The notes under the pieces are model-generated. The model ran no database searches. It saw nothing but the letters and a program-made list of their open reading frames with translations, and was not told the DNA's origin. Made by a program: the position numbers and the translations under genes. Below, piece after piece: positions 21,656 through 33,218 of a stretch of DNA of 64,000 nucleotides; the stretch's first letter is position 1; each line of letters starts with the position of its first letter. Source of the stretch: Tulasnella sp. 424 (Eukaryota; Basidiomycota; Agaricomycetes; Cantharellales; Tulasnellaceae); contig WSUB01000016.1 in assembly GCA_019633425.1 (NCBI GenBank), positions 124,001 through 188,000 on the forward strand, in the 5' to 3' direction.

Positions 21656-23860
21656 ATGGCCATGCCTTGGGCTTCAATGTTCTTTGCGCGCGTGAGCTTT
21701 CACCGAAGACCGCTCGTATTCGCAACTCTCGCAATACACGACCTGTTTCACAAGAGTTTCCGCCTAAACCAACAATTCTCTCGATACGGCAGCTCTGCAC
21801 ATCAGCATCAGTATAAGCATCAATATTATCACGGCCGACGTGGTTTCTGTCGCGGCGGACAGCACTGGGCTTGCGAACGCAACTATCATTCATCCCCCCG
21901 CTTGTACAATCACCAGTGGCACATTTACCGCCCCTCACTCAGACTTCAACTCGCCGGCGTTACCTCAGGATACATCCAAGGTCGCTGCAGCTTTAAGCGT
22001 CTCTTCCATTGCTCTCCTTGTTTGGAGTCACCGCCCATCGTAGCAGCTCTTGTGGCAATGCTCAAGGTATGTCCCGATGCATCCCCGGGGATGACGTCCG
22101 AATTCCAAACCTTCGACTTCGGTTCTATGTGCTAAAACGGGCATCTTCTCCCCTCGTCCCCCCTGCCCCTCCCTTTCTTAGTCTTCGTCGACGCTGGGAA
22201 TCGTCCAGACGATTGGCAGGTTCATGTTGTCGTTGTTCCCGGTGATGTGGGTCAAGACTCGCGTGCTGGGCTTCATGTCCAGGCTCATCGACGTCGAGAA
22301 ACACCCACAACTCGCGGCCAAGCAAGCCGTCTACGCACTAAGATCTCAGCGACTGCAATACTTCACGTTGTAAGTGTTTCACCGATGGCCGTCAAATTCC
22401 GATCGTGCTTTTGGCTCATCGCCGTTGAATATATATGCCAGCGCCTTGATTGCCATTCCGTTTGGCTTGATTGGCCTCACAGCGTTAGCCTCGAGCGAGC
22501 GCACACCCCTGACTGGAAGGCAAGTACCTCTTATCGGTCGTCCCATTTTCCTCGCTCCGATTTACTCATGCATCGAACCCTTTTAGATGGCGCGTTATTC
22601 TGCTGTCTCCCGCTGAAGAAGAGGCAATATCGGCTGATCTCCAAGGCCAGAAGTGGTACGACACCGTCCGAGACATCCTCGCACAGTCGTCCGGAACGGG
22701 ACAAGCCCCTCCCATTCTGGCCCAAGGAGATTGGAGATGGGCTTGGGTCGATCAGACGCTCCGTCGTCTTGAGCGAGCCGTTCTCATCCTTCACAACATT
22801 GAAGGCTATCGAGATGCCTACGAACACCACCTGACAAGCCAAGAAGGCGATCAGGTGCTGTATCCGCCCCCTCCCAAATACCCTCTCCTTCCTCGAGGAC
22901 GTGCCTCCAGCCTTTTGCATGAAATGCCTGTCCATAGTGATCTAGACCATGAAAAAGGATCAGGAGCCGCGGCCCACCACTCGCACCACATCGCCCCGCA
23001 TACCTTGCTCGGTCCACCCTATTCTCTGCTTGTCGTCAACAAAGACGAATCCAACGCCTTCAGCTATGGGTTTGGACCAGGAGGAGCTGGAGGCGTAGTC
23101 GTATACACCGGCTTCCTGGATGACATTCTCGATCGCAACACACCCGCTCCACAAGTGAGCCAACCACCGCCTCCGCCGCCTCCTAAATCACTGTGGTCAA
23201 GCGTCTTTGGCGGCGCATCCCCACCGGCACCCTCCCCTCCACCGCTTTCCCCAGCCGGACCAACACCAGAACAAACCTCTAAACTCGCCACACTCCTCGC
23301 GCACGAACTGAGCCATCTCGTGCTTTCCCACCACATCGAAACGCTCTCCAAGGGAACCATTTTGTTCCCGAGCATCATATCCATTGCTGTTGATACCATT
23401 CGTTCGCTTTTATACCCTCTCACGTTTGTGGTTGGTCCGTTCTTTGGGGATGCGCTGGATCGTACCCTCCGAATGGGGTTGGATGATCTGGCGAAAGCTG
23501 GAGAATCGTGTACGAATACCAGTCTAGAGATCGAAGCGGATATTATTAGTGCAAGGTAAAGGGCGTTGGTCTTTCGCGAGGAAGGTTGCATTAACACTGA
23601 CGCGAACTCTGGCCCTTTCTAGGATACTCGCTTTGGCGGGATTCGACCCTAGAGTTGCTATAGAGTTCTGGGAGGAGAGGATGGATGATTCCCCTCCTCC
23701 TCGGAAAGGCAAAAGTGCCAGACCCAAGGGCAACGAAGCCCATCCGGTCGGCAAAGAACGTATCCAGGCTCTGAAGAACGAGCTGGAGTTATGGGAGGTC
23801 GAGCGTGCTCGCACCCTGAAGAAATTAGGGCAGAAGCAAGATACCCTTGCGACTGCTTGA
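21656..23860 (+). CDS. OMA1: M48 metalloendopeptidase, OMA1-like
   Basis: OMA1 is a zinc protease of the mitochondrial inner membrane that acts in stress quality control. Exons 21656-22066, 22182-22369, 22442-22519, 22587-23555 and 23623-23860 give about 627 residues. The zinc motif HELSH is in ATLLAHELSHLVLSHHIE, and the third ligand Glu in SLEIEADIISARILALAGFD. A membrane segment is seen at LIAIPFGLIGLTALAS, followed by GRWRVILLSPAEEEAI, typical of OMA1. The N-terminal exon is basic and aromatic with RNYHSSPRL, fitting a mitochondrial presequence, but its exact start is uncertain (21656 or 21662). Intron 3 has a GC donor (AG|gcaagt). A proline-rich insert of about 45 residues (QPPPPPPPK, PAPSPPPLSPAG) lies just before the zinc motif, making it longer than yeast Oma1. 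Confidence 0.88.
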
Positions 23861-24228
23861 AAGTTGGCGACAATAATGACGGACTCTTTGGTGTACAGTT
23901 ACGTTTTCTTTTTCTCGAGTCTCTTTCCGAATTCCTTTTATCTCTCTCTCGCTCGCTCGATGTTCGAGCGCCACACATTCCTTCAAAGTCTCCTTTATTA
24001 TCGGTCTCGTTTTCCTCGTCTTCCGTCTGCTCTGGTTCCGTCTTCTCATTTTCAATCTCTCTCTCGCCTGCTCTGCTACTGCTTTGAGAAACAAAAGTGT
24101 CTCATTATAGATTACCGGTAGCCTCTACTAGTTTACATCCATTGTACCATAATACTCTCGATGGGTTTGTATCTCTTTTCCTCTATCCGCTGTCGTCGTG
24201 CTTGAGATTGTCTCTGAATGCATCGTCG
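23861..24228. other. Convergent 3' flanks of OMA1-like and VPS51 genes
   Basis: T/C-rich non-coding sequence (ctctctctcgctcgctcg) between two gene ends facing each other. No exon supported. Confidence 0.5.
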
Positions 24229-25031
24229 TTATATCGAGGTCGTGTGTTGCTTGGGAGTGGTTGATGATTGAGGAGCGTCGTCCTCGTCTGTGACTTCTAA
24301 GCTTAGGCGAGAGATTTCGGAGAAGGCTGCTTTGAGCTTTTCGAGGTCGACGTCGAGGGAGTCGGCTCGTTGTTTCATCTTAAAAGGGCAAAAAGTCAGC
24401 AAACGCAAAACCTGCTAACCTGAATGGCGACGTACAGCACGGATAGTATCGCTTGCAGCAATAAGCTCGTGATGGTGGTTGTATACGAGAGCTTGACGAT
24501 CGCTCTCGAGATTTCTGATCTCTGCGGGCGAGAGTAGGGACGGACGTCAGCCAACCGTCCGTCTTTTGGCTGGAGAACCTTCAATCCCACCAGATACGAG
24601 TTCGTTCTCCCGTTTTAAAAGACCGGAAAGCGTGGATACCGTGATCAGCTGCTCATAGTAGGCTTTAGCATCAAAGGCAGTGGAGTCTGTAAAGGGTACA
24701 CGTTAGCTACGGCCATTGACGCCGCTAAGCTCCAGTGGCACTCACCGACATCCATCGGGTCTGCTGGGTTTCCAGTGGGCGTGGGTGTGGTAAGCCCAAG
24801 CCCATAATGCTTCCTCAATAGATCTCTCGCCCGTCCTTTCGGTGTTGGTGGGACAGGGCTCCCTGGAATCGGACTGGGAAGCCCCAAGACAGACGGATTG
24901 GGAGAGAGTCGGTCACGGCCGGGTGAGGCCGTTGGAGTCCCTGGCGATACGACTCGTATCGGCGACGGTGCTAACGACCGCGGACGTGCTATTGGCGTCT
25001 TCCCTGGTGATGTCGGGTCTGTGGAAGACAT
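24229..25031 (-). CDS. VPS51: Vps51-type subunit of the GARP/EARP tethering complex
   Basis: Vps51 links the GARP tether to the t-SNARE Tlg1 for endosome-to-Golgi retrieval. Minus-strand exons 25031-24746, 24686-24591, 24521-24436 and 24378-24229 give 205 residues, close to the short fungal form. The N-terminus is Ser/Pro-rich and disordered. The family core follows: ARDLLRKHYGLGL, PADPMDVDSTAFDAKAYY, LLKRENELVSEIRNLESDRQ and ALVYNHHHELIAASDTIRAM, then a coiled coil KQRADSLDVDLEKLKAAFSE. Donor of intron 2 was chosen at TCTG|gtggga because it restores the conserved spacing ENELVSEIRNL; a downstream GAAG|gttctc donor is also in phase. It is divergent from the phosphatase gene with only 113 bp between starts. 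Confidence 0.85.
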
Positions 25032-25144
25032 GGGGGCTAAGAGGGGGACAATGTGGGCTCACGGCGTTCGGGCTGTACCTCGGAGTTTATTTTTGCGTAA
25101 GGTTCCACCACTCCCTCCTGAATCGAAATAAGACGCGCGCCACG

Positions 25145-26555
25145 ATGGCAGATCAGTCGCTCAGCAGCCCAAGAAAAGCCGCCTATGCGGTTGCAGCTTT
25201 GTTCTCGGTGCTTATGGTGATGCATATGCTACGGGGTTCGGAAGCTTCCACTGGTGGCGGTCAGGTGCCATTACCGGGCAAAGGAGGGGAACCAACTTTC
25301 CAGAGGACCATCGTGGCAGTTGGGGATCTACACGGGGACTACCCAAACATGATGACGGTGCTCAAGATGGCGAAAGTAGTATCTGAGAATGGGACTTGGA
25401 CCGGCGACGTGGATTATCTCGTTCAGACTGGGGATATCGTGGACAGGTCAGCACAGCACTCCCCTTCAGTGCATGAACAGAGCGCTAACCCAGATACCCA
25501 TTTGCATAGAGGAGATGATACGTTGAAGATGTATCGCTACCTTGAAAAGCTGCGAGTGGAAGCGCAGCAAGCTGGCGGCGACATTCGGAGCCACTTTGGG
25601 AACCATGAAGTTATGAATTTGATAGGTGCGTTTGGTAAATCAGTTTCAACTTGCTCATGACTAAGTTTTATCCTTGCACAGGCGATTGGAGATACGTACC
25701 TCAGTCGGAGATTCTTACCTTTGGTGGAGTCGAGGCTCGTCAACAAATGCTCGCCAAAGGCTGGCTCGCCCAGGCTTGGCGTGCCAACTACACTATTACC
25801 ACTCGACTGCCTTTACACCCTTCATTGGGCCCTATCAACACTGATTATGATCCAGGGAAGGCAGGCCGTCTCCAAGACATTTCTCATGCCGCCGTGTCTT
25901 TCCTGCACGGAGGGTTGTCCCCAACGTACGACGACCTCACGCCATACCCATCACGAATCAACGGCCTAGGGGCTTCATTGGTCCAGAAATTACAAGAAAG
26001 AAGGCCCTTGCCGCCTCCACACCCTCCAAATCGGTATCCTGGGCTGCCCGTTAGCGCAACCGATGCGGAACACGTCAGTATATAGTCCGATATAGATGCA
26101 CGTCCAAGCTGACAGAGTTTGCTTCCGCCACAATAGGAACTGTACGGTGGCAATGGCCCGCTGTGGTATCGAGGATGGGCGATGGATAAAGACCACGTCG
26201 TGTGCAGCAAAGTGGACGCCGTGATGCAGAAACTCGGGGTGAGACATCTCGTCATGGGGCACACTCCCAACTTCACTGGGATTGTCTCCCGATGCGGGGG
26301 CAAGATCCTCCTAATCGACACTGGTGCGAGAGATTTGTTCGCTGCGCCTTCGGGTCGCTGACGTACGGATGCTGCAAAATAGGAATCTCGCACGCATATG
26401 GGGGTGTTTTATCAGCTGCTAAATTCACCTACACGTTGACGCCAACAAAGCGAAAAGGGTTCTGGATAGAGAGTGAGATGGTTACAGCGATATACGAAGA
26501 AAAGGAGGAGGTCCTTGTCAACAGTGAACGAGAAATACAAGCCGATTTCATCTAG
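25145..26555 (+). CDS. Calcineurin-like metallophosphatase with N-terminal membrane anchor
   Basis: Exons 25145-25446, 25510-25625, 25682-26073, 26137-26323 and 26383-26555, 389 residues. Metal-binding motifs in order: GDLHGD (60-65), GDIVDR, GNHE (in SHFGNHEVMNLIG), HGGLSP and MGHTPN, so all ligands of a two-metal PPP-like phosphatase are present. A hydrophobic helix at residues 13-28 suggests a signal anchor with the enzyme in the secretory lumen or outside. The order and the MNLIG/SHAYGG blocks resemble the bacterial-like Shewanella-type phosphatases found in fungi. The substrate cannot be told. Start at 25145 was chosen because the upstream frame overlaps VPS51 and lacks protein character. 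Confidence 0.88.
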
Positions 26556-26601
26556 ATTATGGTCTTTCCAAAGCAGCCGTTGTAGGTCTTTCGTTCCGGC
26601 C

Positions 26602-27266
26602 TTAATGCGCGCTATCTCCCCTTCCTGACGCGCCTCTTGTAACTCTTCTCGTAGATGGTGGAGGCATGTCAATACGGGACGGCATTGGGCTTGGTGTCGC
26701 TGGGCCTGTGCCGTTGAGGTAGTCGCCACCTCGGGATGGAGTGCCTCTGAACGAGGGCGGTGGGGAAGCGAAACCGCTCCCGCTTGGAGTGCCTCCCTGT
26801 GATGGTAGTCGTTGGTCTTCATCTGCATCTGGGTCTCCTGCTAGCAGTACACCATGATCATAAAATACATCGGAGTTTCTATCCACCTGGAAACTGGGAA
26901 AAGAAAATTTCTACCTTAGACAATAATGCAAGAGGCGACTAGTGAATAACTTACATTTGAGAAGCAACATCCCACTGAGGGCCTCGCCCTGCTCGAGCGG
27001 TGATGAGCATACTGTTCCACTCAGAGGCGTTGTCCTTATTTGGAGCATATGATGGTAGCTGAGCCTATTGTTATTCAGGAGAAAAATAATATACTCACAA
27101 CACTCTCTCCAACGTTGCTGTGAGGGTCTATCGTCTCGGAAGGCTTGAAAGGTGTGCCGGACTTCTCTGAGAGCTTCTTCGCCGCTTCGATTACTTCGGG
27201 TGGTGCTGGCACTGTGCCATATCTTGGGACCCGAATCACAACGTTTGGCTGCGGTGTTCCTTTCAT
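26602..27266 (-). CDS. Small three-exon protein of unknown function, proline-rich C-terminus
   Basis: Minus-strand exons 27266-27099, 27058-26955 and 26893-26602 join in phase to 187 residues. The N-terminal part (RVPRYGTVPAPPEVIEAAKK, EKSGTPFKPSETIDPHSN) and middle (SEWNSMLITARAGRGPQWDV, SQIFQVDRNSDVFYDHGVL) look conserved in character, but I do not recognise the family. The C-terminal 90 residues are Pro/Ser/Gly-rich and likely disordered. The ATG at 27266 may not be the real start: the frame is open upstream through DPLLPLIS to an acceptor-like cag, so an extra 5' exon is possible. It diverges from the peroxiredoxin gene. Confidence 0.65.
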
Positions 27267-27516
27267 CGAGATTAGAGGCAAAAGCGGATCTGGAAGAGCG
27301 CGTAAATGACAGCTCAACAATCGGCGGTACGAACAGCGCACACGTCAAGGTGGTGGTGGTTTGAAGCTTCCCAGGGTTGGGTTTGAGGCAGACCGGGTCG
27401 GCCAGCTCGGTCGTCCCGGTAGTAACCCCCCTGAAAGAGTTGCACACCACTCGATACGAAACCACCACCAGTTTTGAAACCAACTGACTAGACCTCTAAC
27501 GACCTCTGCATCAAGA

Positions 27517-28285
27517 ATGGTACACCCGCTTATCGGAAAGAAAGCTCCTGAAGTCACTCTGCCTGATGCGAACGGCGAACCATACGACTTGAAGCCTGGA
27601 GCTTCAGGACGGCCATTGGCATTGTTCTTCTACCCTGCCGCGGGTAAGATTCGTCCTACCTATGCTCCTGAGAATACTGTCTAAGCATGCTGAACCATCA
27701 CGCCACTAAAAGGCACATATGGCTGCACTCGCGAAGCTTGCTCTTTCCGTGATGCTCTGTCGTCCAGCGACGTCTTTAAATCCACCGAGTGCGACGTTGT
27801 TGGGATCAGTAAAGATCTACCCTCCAAGCAGAAGACGTTTGTGGACCAGAATGGGCTGCCTTACCCCGTTCTTTCTGATGCTGAGGGCAAAGCCACGGAA
27901 GCGTACGAAGTCGGACGCGGATTGTTCAACTTGACTGAAGGTTCGTTTCAAAGTCATACTACCTATCAGAACCACGAGCTAATTTGGCGGACTATTGGGA
28001 AGGTCGAGCTACCTTTATGATTGATCGAGACGGGACGGTACTGGACGTTTATGAGTCCGTAATTCAGGTAGGGCACACTGATTAGTCCCGTCCCTGTCCT
28101 AGCTGCTGAGCGACGATCCTTAGTATAACGAGCATCGGAAGTTTGTTGAACGCTGGCTAGCGAAGTTGGAAGAGAAGAAGGAGACGGCGGCTGAGGCTCC
28201 TGCGCCACCCGTTGAAGGTGAGACTTCTATCACTAGCTAAGCATTCCTCGACTAATTCTTGTCGACTATCACAGCAGCTGCATAG
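27517..28285 (+). CDS. Thiol peroxiredoxin of the BCP/PrxQ (Dot5) type
   Basis: Reduces hydroperoxides with a peroxidatic cysteine. Exons 27517-27643, 27713-27940, 28003-28067, 28124-28217 and 28275-28285. The protein starts MVHPLIGKKAPEVTLPDANG and contains FFYPAAGTYGCTREACSFRD: the peroxidatic Cys is in YGCT and a second Cys lies five residues later, the pattern of the two-cysteine PrxQ subgroup. Later blocks VVGISKDLPSKQKTFVDQ and PYPVLSDAEGKATEAYEVGR are typical. The C-terminal tail is Ala/Lys/Glu-rich (KKETAAEAPAPPVE). Yeast Dot5 is the nuclear member; the tail here may serve localisation, but this is inference. The last exon encodes only a few residues (AAA-stop) and is less certain. 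Confidence 0.9.
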
Positions 28286-28750
28286 GCAATAACTGGAAAC
28301 TGCTTGGATCCAAGTTAACGGAAAGGTCGTTGTTGGGTTTTTGTCCGCGGGGTAAAGCATGACTGGGTTTGAGTCACAGCTTGTCTCCAGTCCACCAGCG
28401 CATCAGCAGTTCCTTTTTTGTACTCGAATGTCATTTTGGAATCAATTGTTGGTCTTAAATGGGGTGTGCAGAGCTTCAGAATTCGAGCATTGGCGGGAGG
28501 GGCGGATTGATTCCTTACGGAGGTGCGCGAGCAAACAAAAACGGGAACGCGACGTAAAGTCACCGCCCACTGCCAGACTACATATCTGCCGACTCACCTC
28601 GAGAAAAGCGTCTTACTTGCACACTTGACTTGAACCACACCAGCTCTCACAATCAAAGCACTCGAAGTAGGTCTCTTCTCTACTCTACCATCGCCCTTGA
28701 AAGCGTCCCTCTGACCCGCTCTGCAGTCCACACCAGAATTTTCTGAGAAA
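28286..28750. other. Intergenic stretch before the GYF gene
   Basis: No exon supported. It holds the peroxiredoxin 3' end and the promoter of the GYF-domain gene. Confidence 0.5.
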
Positions 28751-31700
28751 ATGACATCCACCGCATCTCTCCACTTCGGTCCAGAATGGATGAGAAAGCC
28801 TACAAGGCCCTCTCCAGTCTCTCCTGCCACCAATGGAATTATAACCAACTCTACCAATCCACCTAATGGCATCACCAGCGTCAATGGGCACCACACTGGT
28901 TCCACCGCAGGTGCCGCAACCACCAACTCAAGCCCAGCCAATACTTTGCTCACTGGATCATCGTATTCGTCTCTCCTGGCATCTCCGGCCCCTCCAGAGC
29001 CTTTATCCGACTCTTCAAATCCGTTCCGCTACTCGCGTGAGCAGATGTACAATGTTTGGAAGAATGGAGGAGGGCAGGGAGAGCTCGGTCTAGAAGTCGA
29101 ACGATGGCCCGGGATTGTCCGCGAAGATGCTATTCAGCCTCTAGGACTTACAGAGTATAGCCCTGACGAGAAAAGGGTATGTGTTTCCTCGTCTTCCATC
29201 TCTGGCCTCAGGTCTTTTTGGGACCTCCGATCACACACAGAGAGCTGACACAACAACGCCTGATTATCCACAGTTGTATGCACTACCCTATAATTCCGAC
29301 CCTCCTCCGGTTCGTCGACGTGGGGACTCCTACTCGGCTCAGTCGCCGTTGGCGACTACGCCAGGCGGTCTCGATCCGACGCGGGATCGCAACAAGCTCG
29401 CCAATCCCTCCCGCGGGTTCGGTACTCCTGGTTCCATTGGCAGTGTCGGGGCAGGTTCTGGATCGTCATCGCTCGGCATGGGCCTTCCCAGTAGACGTAA
29501 AAAGGACGAGAATGGACAAGGTTCGTACCACGCTTTCTCCTTATTTGACGCGTGCCCGTGGCGTTGTGATCACATCCAAAACCTGAAACTCATGCCCCAT
29601 TTCTTCGCCGTCGTAGATATACCCGTTTATCGACCTCGCCAGTTATCCTTAGGTGCAAGTGGGAATCAAAACGGGCCTCCTTCTCCGGGTGGTGCCGCGC
29701 CTCCTGGGAACACTTTGACTCGTTCTCGTCTTAGCGGCACTGGTTTCGATGGCGTCATGCAAGACTCCTGGGCCGGTGCCGCTCGTCGGCGGGTTAGCGA
29801 GCCTAGGGCACCCATTACCACCAATCGCGCAGAGGATAAGCTGGAAGGATCCTGGAGAAGGGACGACTCTCGTTACAGAGATGAAATAACAGAAGAGCCT
29901 GTTGCGGATTGGGAACAAGCTGCGGACTCGGAGGCCCCTCCAACGGATAGCTCAACTTCCAAGGATACCTCGGACCCGATGTCTCGGCCGGAGTCCGCCC
30001 GCCAGTCGACTCCAAATACCGACCCACCGATTCCGATTGAGTCCCACCTACCCAATGGAGCGACCGCGCTACCCTCTACCGCGGATTTGCAGAATCCTGA
30101 AGACGTTTCCTGGTGTTACAAAGACCCAACGGGTCAAGTCCAAGGTTTGCTGTTGCTCCTTCGTGGCTGAGGGTCCGAGGCTGACCACTGCCCTGTGATA
30201 GGTCCTTTCACGGCTTCGACAATGCAAAGCTGGTACCTCGGGAATTACTTTACGGATGATCTACTCCTGAAACGAGTCGATGTCGACCCAGACTTTGAGG
30301 AGTTGCAAGATTTCAAACGTCGTGTCCTTCCGCCGGGTACCCCGGAGACGCTCTTCCTCAGTCGAATCGCTGCCAAACCTCCGGTTATTCCCCCTGGACT
30401 CCCTCTTGGTCCCGGTCCCGTTCATCCTCTCGGCCAGCTACCGGCTTCACTCGGACGCCCCGACCCTTTCGCACATGATTCGCCCGGCGTTATAACTTCA
30501 CCCATTGTCAGCGACCCTCAATCTTACCCATCTCCAACTGTTTCCGGAGCACCGTTCGGAAATGCCTTCCCGCAATTAGGTGGTCTGGGTATTGGAGGGT
30601 TCGGGAGCGATATCGATCGACAGCGCAGAGAACGGGAGGATTTCTTGCGTAGCTTGCGAGAGAAGGAGTTAGCATCTCGTGGAGTTGGGGTTGCCGCTAT
30701 TGGCGGAATCGGGTCACCTCTTGGTGGATTAGACATACCCAACGGCACGCCTCTCGGCTCGAGCGGTCTGGTTGGGGGCGTCTTCCCCACTTCATTCGCG
30801 TCTCCAGAGCCATTCGCAGCTCAATCTCCTATCCAGTCGTTCGGACAACCATCACCTTTTGGGGTCAACGGACTAGGCGCTCACCAACTCCAAGGCGGAG
30901 GATTGGACTCTTTCTATAACCCGGTCACTCCACAAAATCAACAACAACCGATCTGGCCGAGGACTCCTCATTCTGGGATTCCAGAGCAGGCTCCAACTTT
31001 TGGTCAGACCCCGGTCGCCGTGACACCGTCGTGGATGTCCATAATCGAACAACAGCCTCCGGCATCACAGTTCGATGCCGCTGCAGCTGCCTTCCACAAC
31101 GCGCCTGTGCAGCAACCTACGCCGAACACTTCCTTTGGTGTGGCCACTCCATGGAACCAACAAACAACCATTGAAGCCCCCATCCCTAGCGTAATCAGTG
31201 AGGTCTTAAATCAGACCCCGATCGAGGTTGCCGCGGATACTCAGGAACCCACCGCGTTGGAAGAAGAGCCACAGGATTTACGCCCCGACCCGGTGGAATC
31301 AGAGCTCATTGATCCCTCTACAGCAGTAATCGCGGCAGATAACGACGACCTTGAAACTGGTTTGAAGGCAATGGATCTGAACCAAGCACCAGTCCCAGAA
31401 GAAGTCAAACAAGCCATCGTTGAGGAAGAGACAACCGTTCCTACTGTCCCAACACCGAAGAAATCTCAGAAGCAGTCTGCGCCTCCAGCTACCAAGTCAA
31501 CTTCAGCTGCCCCAACTCCAACTGTTAGCACTATCTCACAGTCTGGAGTCTCAGTCGCGTCCAGTCGGTCTGCTATTTCCGCAGCTCCCGCCAGCGCAGT
31601 GGAACCTGAACAACCAGCCACTACCACATCATCAACGGCTACCAAGACGGTCTGGACCAACTTCGCCGAGGAGCCTAAACCTTCCTCTCTTCGAAAGATC

Positions 31701-32889
31701 CAGGAGGCGGAGGCTAAGAGGGCCGCTGAAGCCAAAAAGGTGGAAAAGGAGCGAGCGAAGACTGCCGCCGCTACTGCTGTTGCCTCTCCTGCTAGCACCG
31801 CCGCTAGCGTAGCAGAAGCTACTGGCTCATGGGGGCTTCCTCAGGTTGGTCGTGCCCCAACTGCTTCAGCTCCTAGTCCCGCCCCGTCCACCGGTTCTGC
31901 TGGAGGTGTTTGGGCTACCAAACCAACCCAAGTTACTAAGAAGTCAATGAAGGAGATTCAGGATGAGGAGGAAAAACGGAAGAAGGCTGTAGCACAAGCA
32001 CAAGCAGCGGCAGCCGCTGCCACCGCCGCGGCTTCAGCTCCTCCAGTCGCAGTATCGGCCGCCAAGCGAGGGTATGCTGATAGCGCTAAGGTAAGATTTT
32101 CAAAGGCCCGTGATTATGTCAGTATCCGTCTGAACTTTGGAACCATAGCCAACTTCAGGTGCTACGCCTTCTCAACCGAACGGGTGGACTACGGTCGGCG
32201 GCGGCAAGGCCGCTGGTTCAGCTACGCCTGCTCCTGCCGCATCCAATGTTGCCCGCCCAGCTCCCACCACTTCACGTCCAAGTACTGCAAATGTACCAGG
32301 CGCTTCTGCCGCCAGCTCTTCAACCTCTAAACCCGCCACTAAGCCTATTCCAAGCACCGCCAAATCGGCAGACGAAATTCCTCCACCAAGTCTGGAATTC
32401 ATTCGATGGATGCGAGAGGCCTTGCGTGGCTTGACTGGTGCAAATGGTCCGTTGCCAGCTTAATCTCCCTCGAATAACGAGCACTCTAACCGAGAGCTTT
32501 ATTTTTCAGTCGATGAATTCATGCAAATGTTGCTTTCCTTCCCCTTGGACCCTTCCCCCACTGTCGTGGAGATCATATCGGACTCGGTCTACGCGAGCAG
32601 CGCGACCCTCGACGGCAGGCGCTTCGCTTCCGAGTTCGTTGCCAAGCGTAAGGCGGATGCGGCAAACGCAAAGGCTCAAGATGCGAAACAGGCCGGAGCA
32701 TGGGCTGGACGAGTTAGCATTGCGGAAGGTAAGTTGTTGCTGCAACCCCCGAGAAGATGGCCAAATGCTGACGGGTGTGCGGAATTACTAGTGGTCAAGA
32801 CGCAGCCGAAACCTGCCGAAAGCGAGTGGAGCACTCGTGTTGTCAAGAAGAACAAGAAGAGCCGTGGCAATGGTGGCAACGGAAATTGA
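28751..32889 (+). CDS. GYF-domain protein, SMY2/GIGYF type
   Basis: GYF domains bind proline-rich ligands; Smy2 and GIGYF proteins act in mRNA repression and ER-Golgi traffic. Exons 28751-29176, 29274-29520, 29653-30144, 30202-32090, 32149-32446, 32510-32728 and 32792-32889 give 1222 residues. The GYF domain starts at about residue 376: WCYKDPTGQVQGPFTASTM followed by WYLGNYFTDDLLLKR, with the defining W-Y-GPF-M-W-GYF pattern, split by intron 3 inside GPF. An N-terminal block FRYSREQMYNVWKNGG and EVERWPGIVREDAIQPL is typical of fungal Smy2-like proteins. A long Gln/Pro/Ala-rich middle, a charged helix (EEEKRKKAVAQAQAAAAAAT) and a C-terminal block SLEFIRWMREALRGL with FMQMLLSFPLDPSPTVVEII follow. 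The exon 5 acceptor is at ccatag|CCA, which restores frame. Confidence 0.92.
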
Positions 32890-33218
32890 ACGCCTGATTT
32901 GAGCTTTGTGGCTGCTATATGAGCCGAATTTCAATCCTATTTTCTTTCCAAAGGCCACCCTTTTTGCCTAGTATCCAAAGTCGAAAGGTTGTTCGTTTAT
33001 GATCATTATAATTAGGGGGTTGCGCATGTGATACTACGGCAACGCGGCGTTGGAAGAGTGATTACAGCAGCACAGCAAACAAGACAACAGCAAGTTGAAA
33101 AAAGCGTTTTAGGATAGCAGGGCAACGTGAAAACAAGACAGGTTTCAGGGTCTATTGCGATGAGGAAATAGTAGTGAGTCCCAAGGTCAAAGATCCAGAA
33201 AGTCCGCGTGTACAAGCA
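32890..33218. other. Convergent 3' flanks of the GYF and G-alpha genes
   Basis: Non-coding; no exon found. Confidence 0.5.

Noticed and set aside
23640..23655. gggattcgaccc, resembling a tRNA T-arm
   Set aside because: It is inside the last exon of the OMA1-like gene (LAGFDPR); no acceptor stem or anticodon arm around it.
24842..25144. Upstream extension of the phosphatase frame to 24842
   Set aside because: It overlaps VPS51 coding exon 1 on the other strand and reads unlike protein; the ATG at 25145 directly precedes a plausible membrane anchor.
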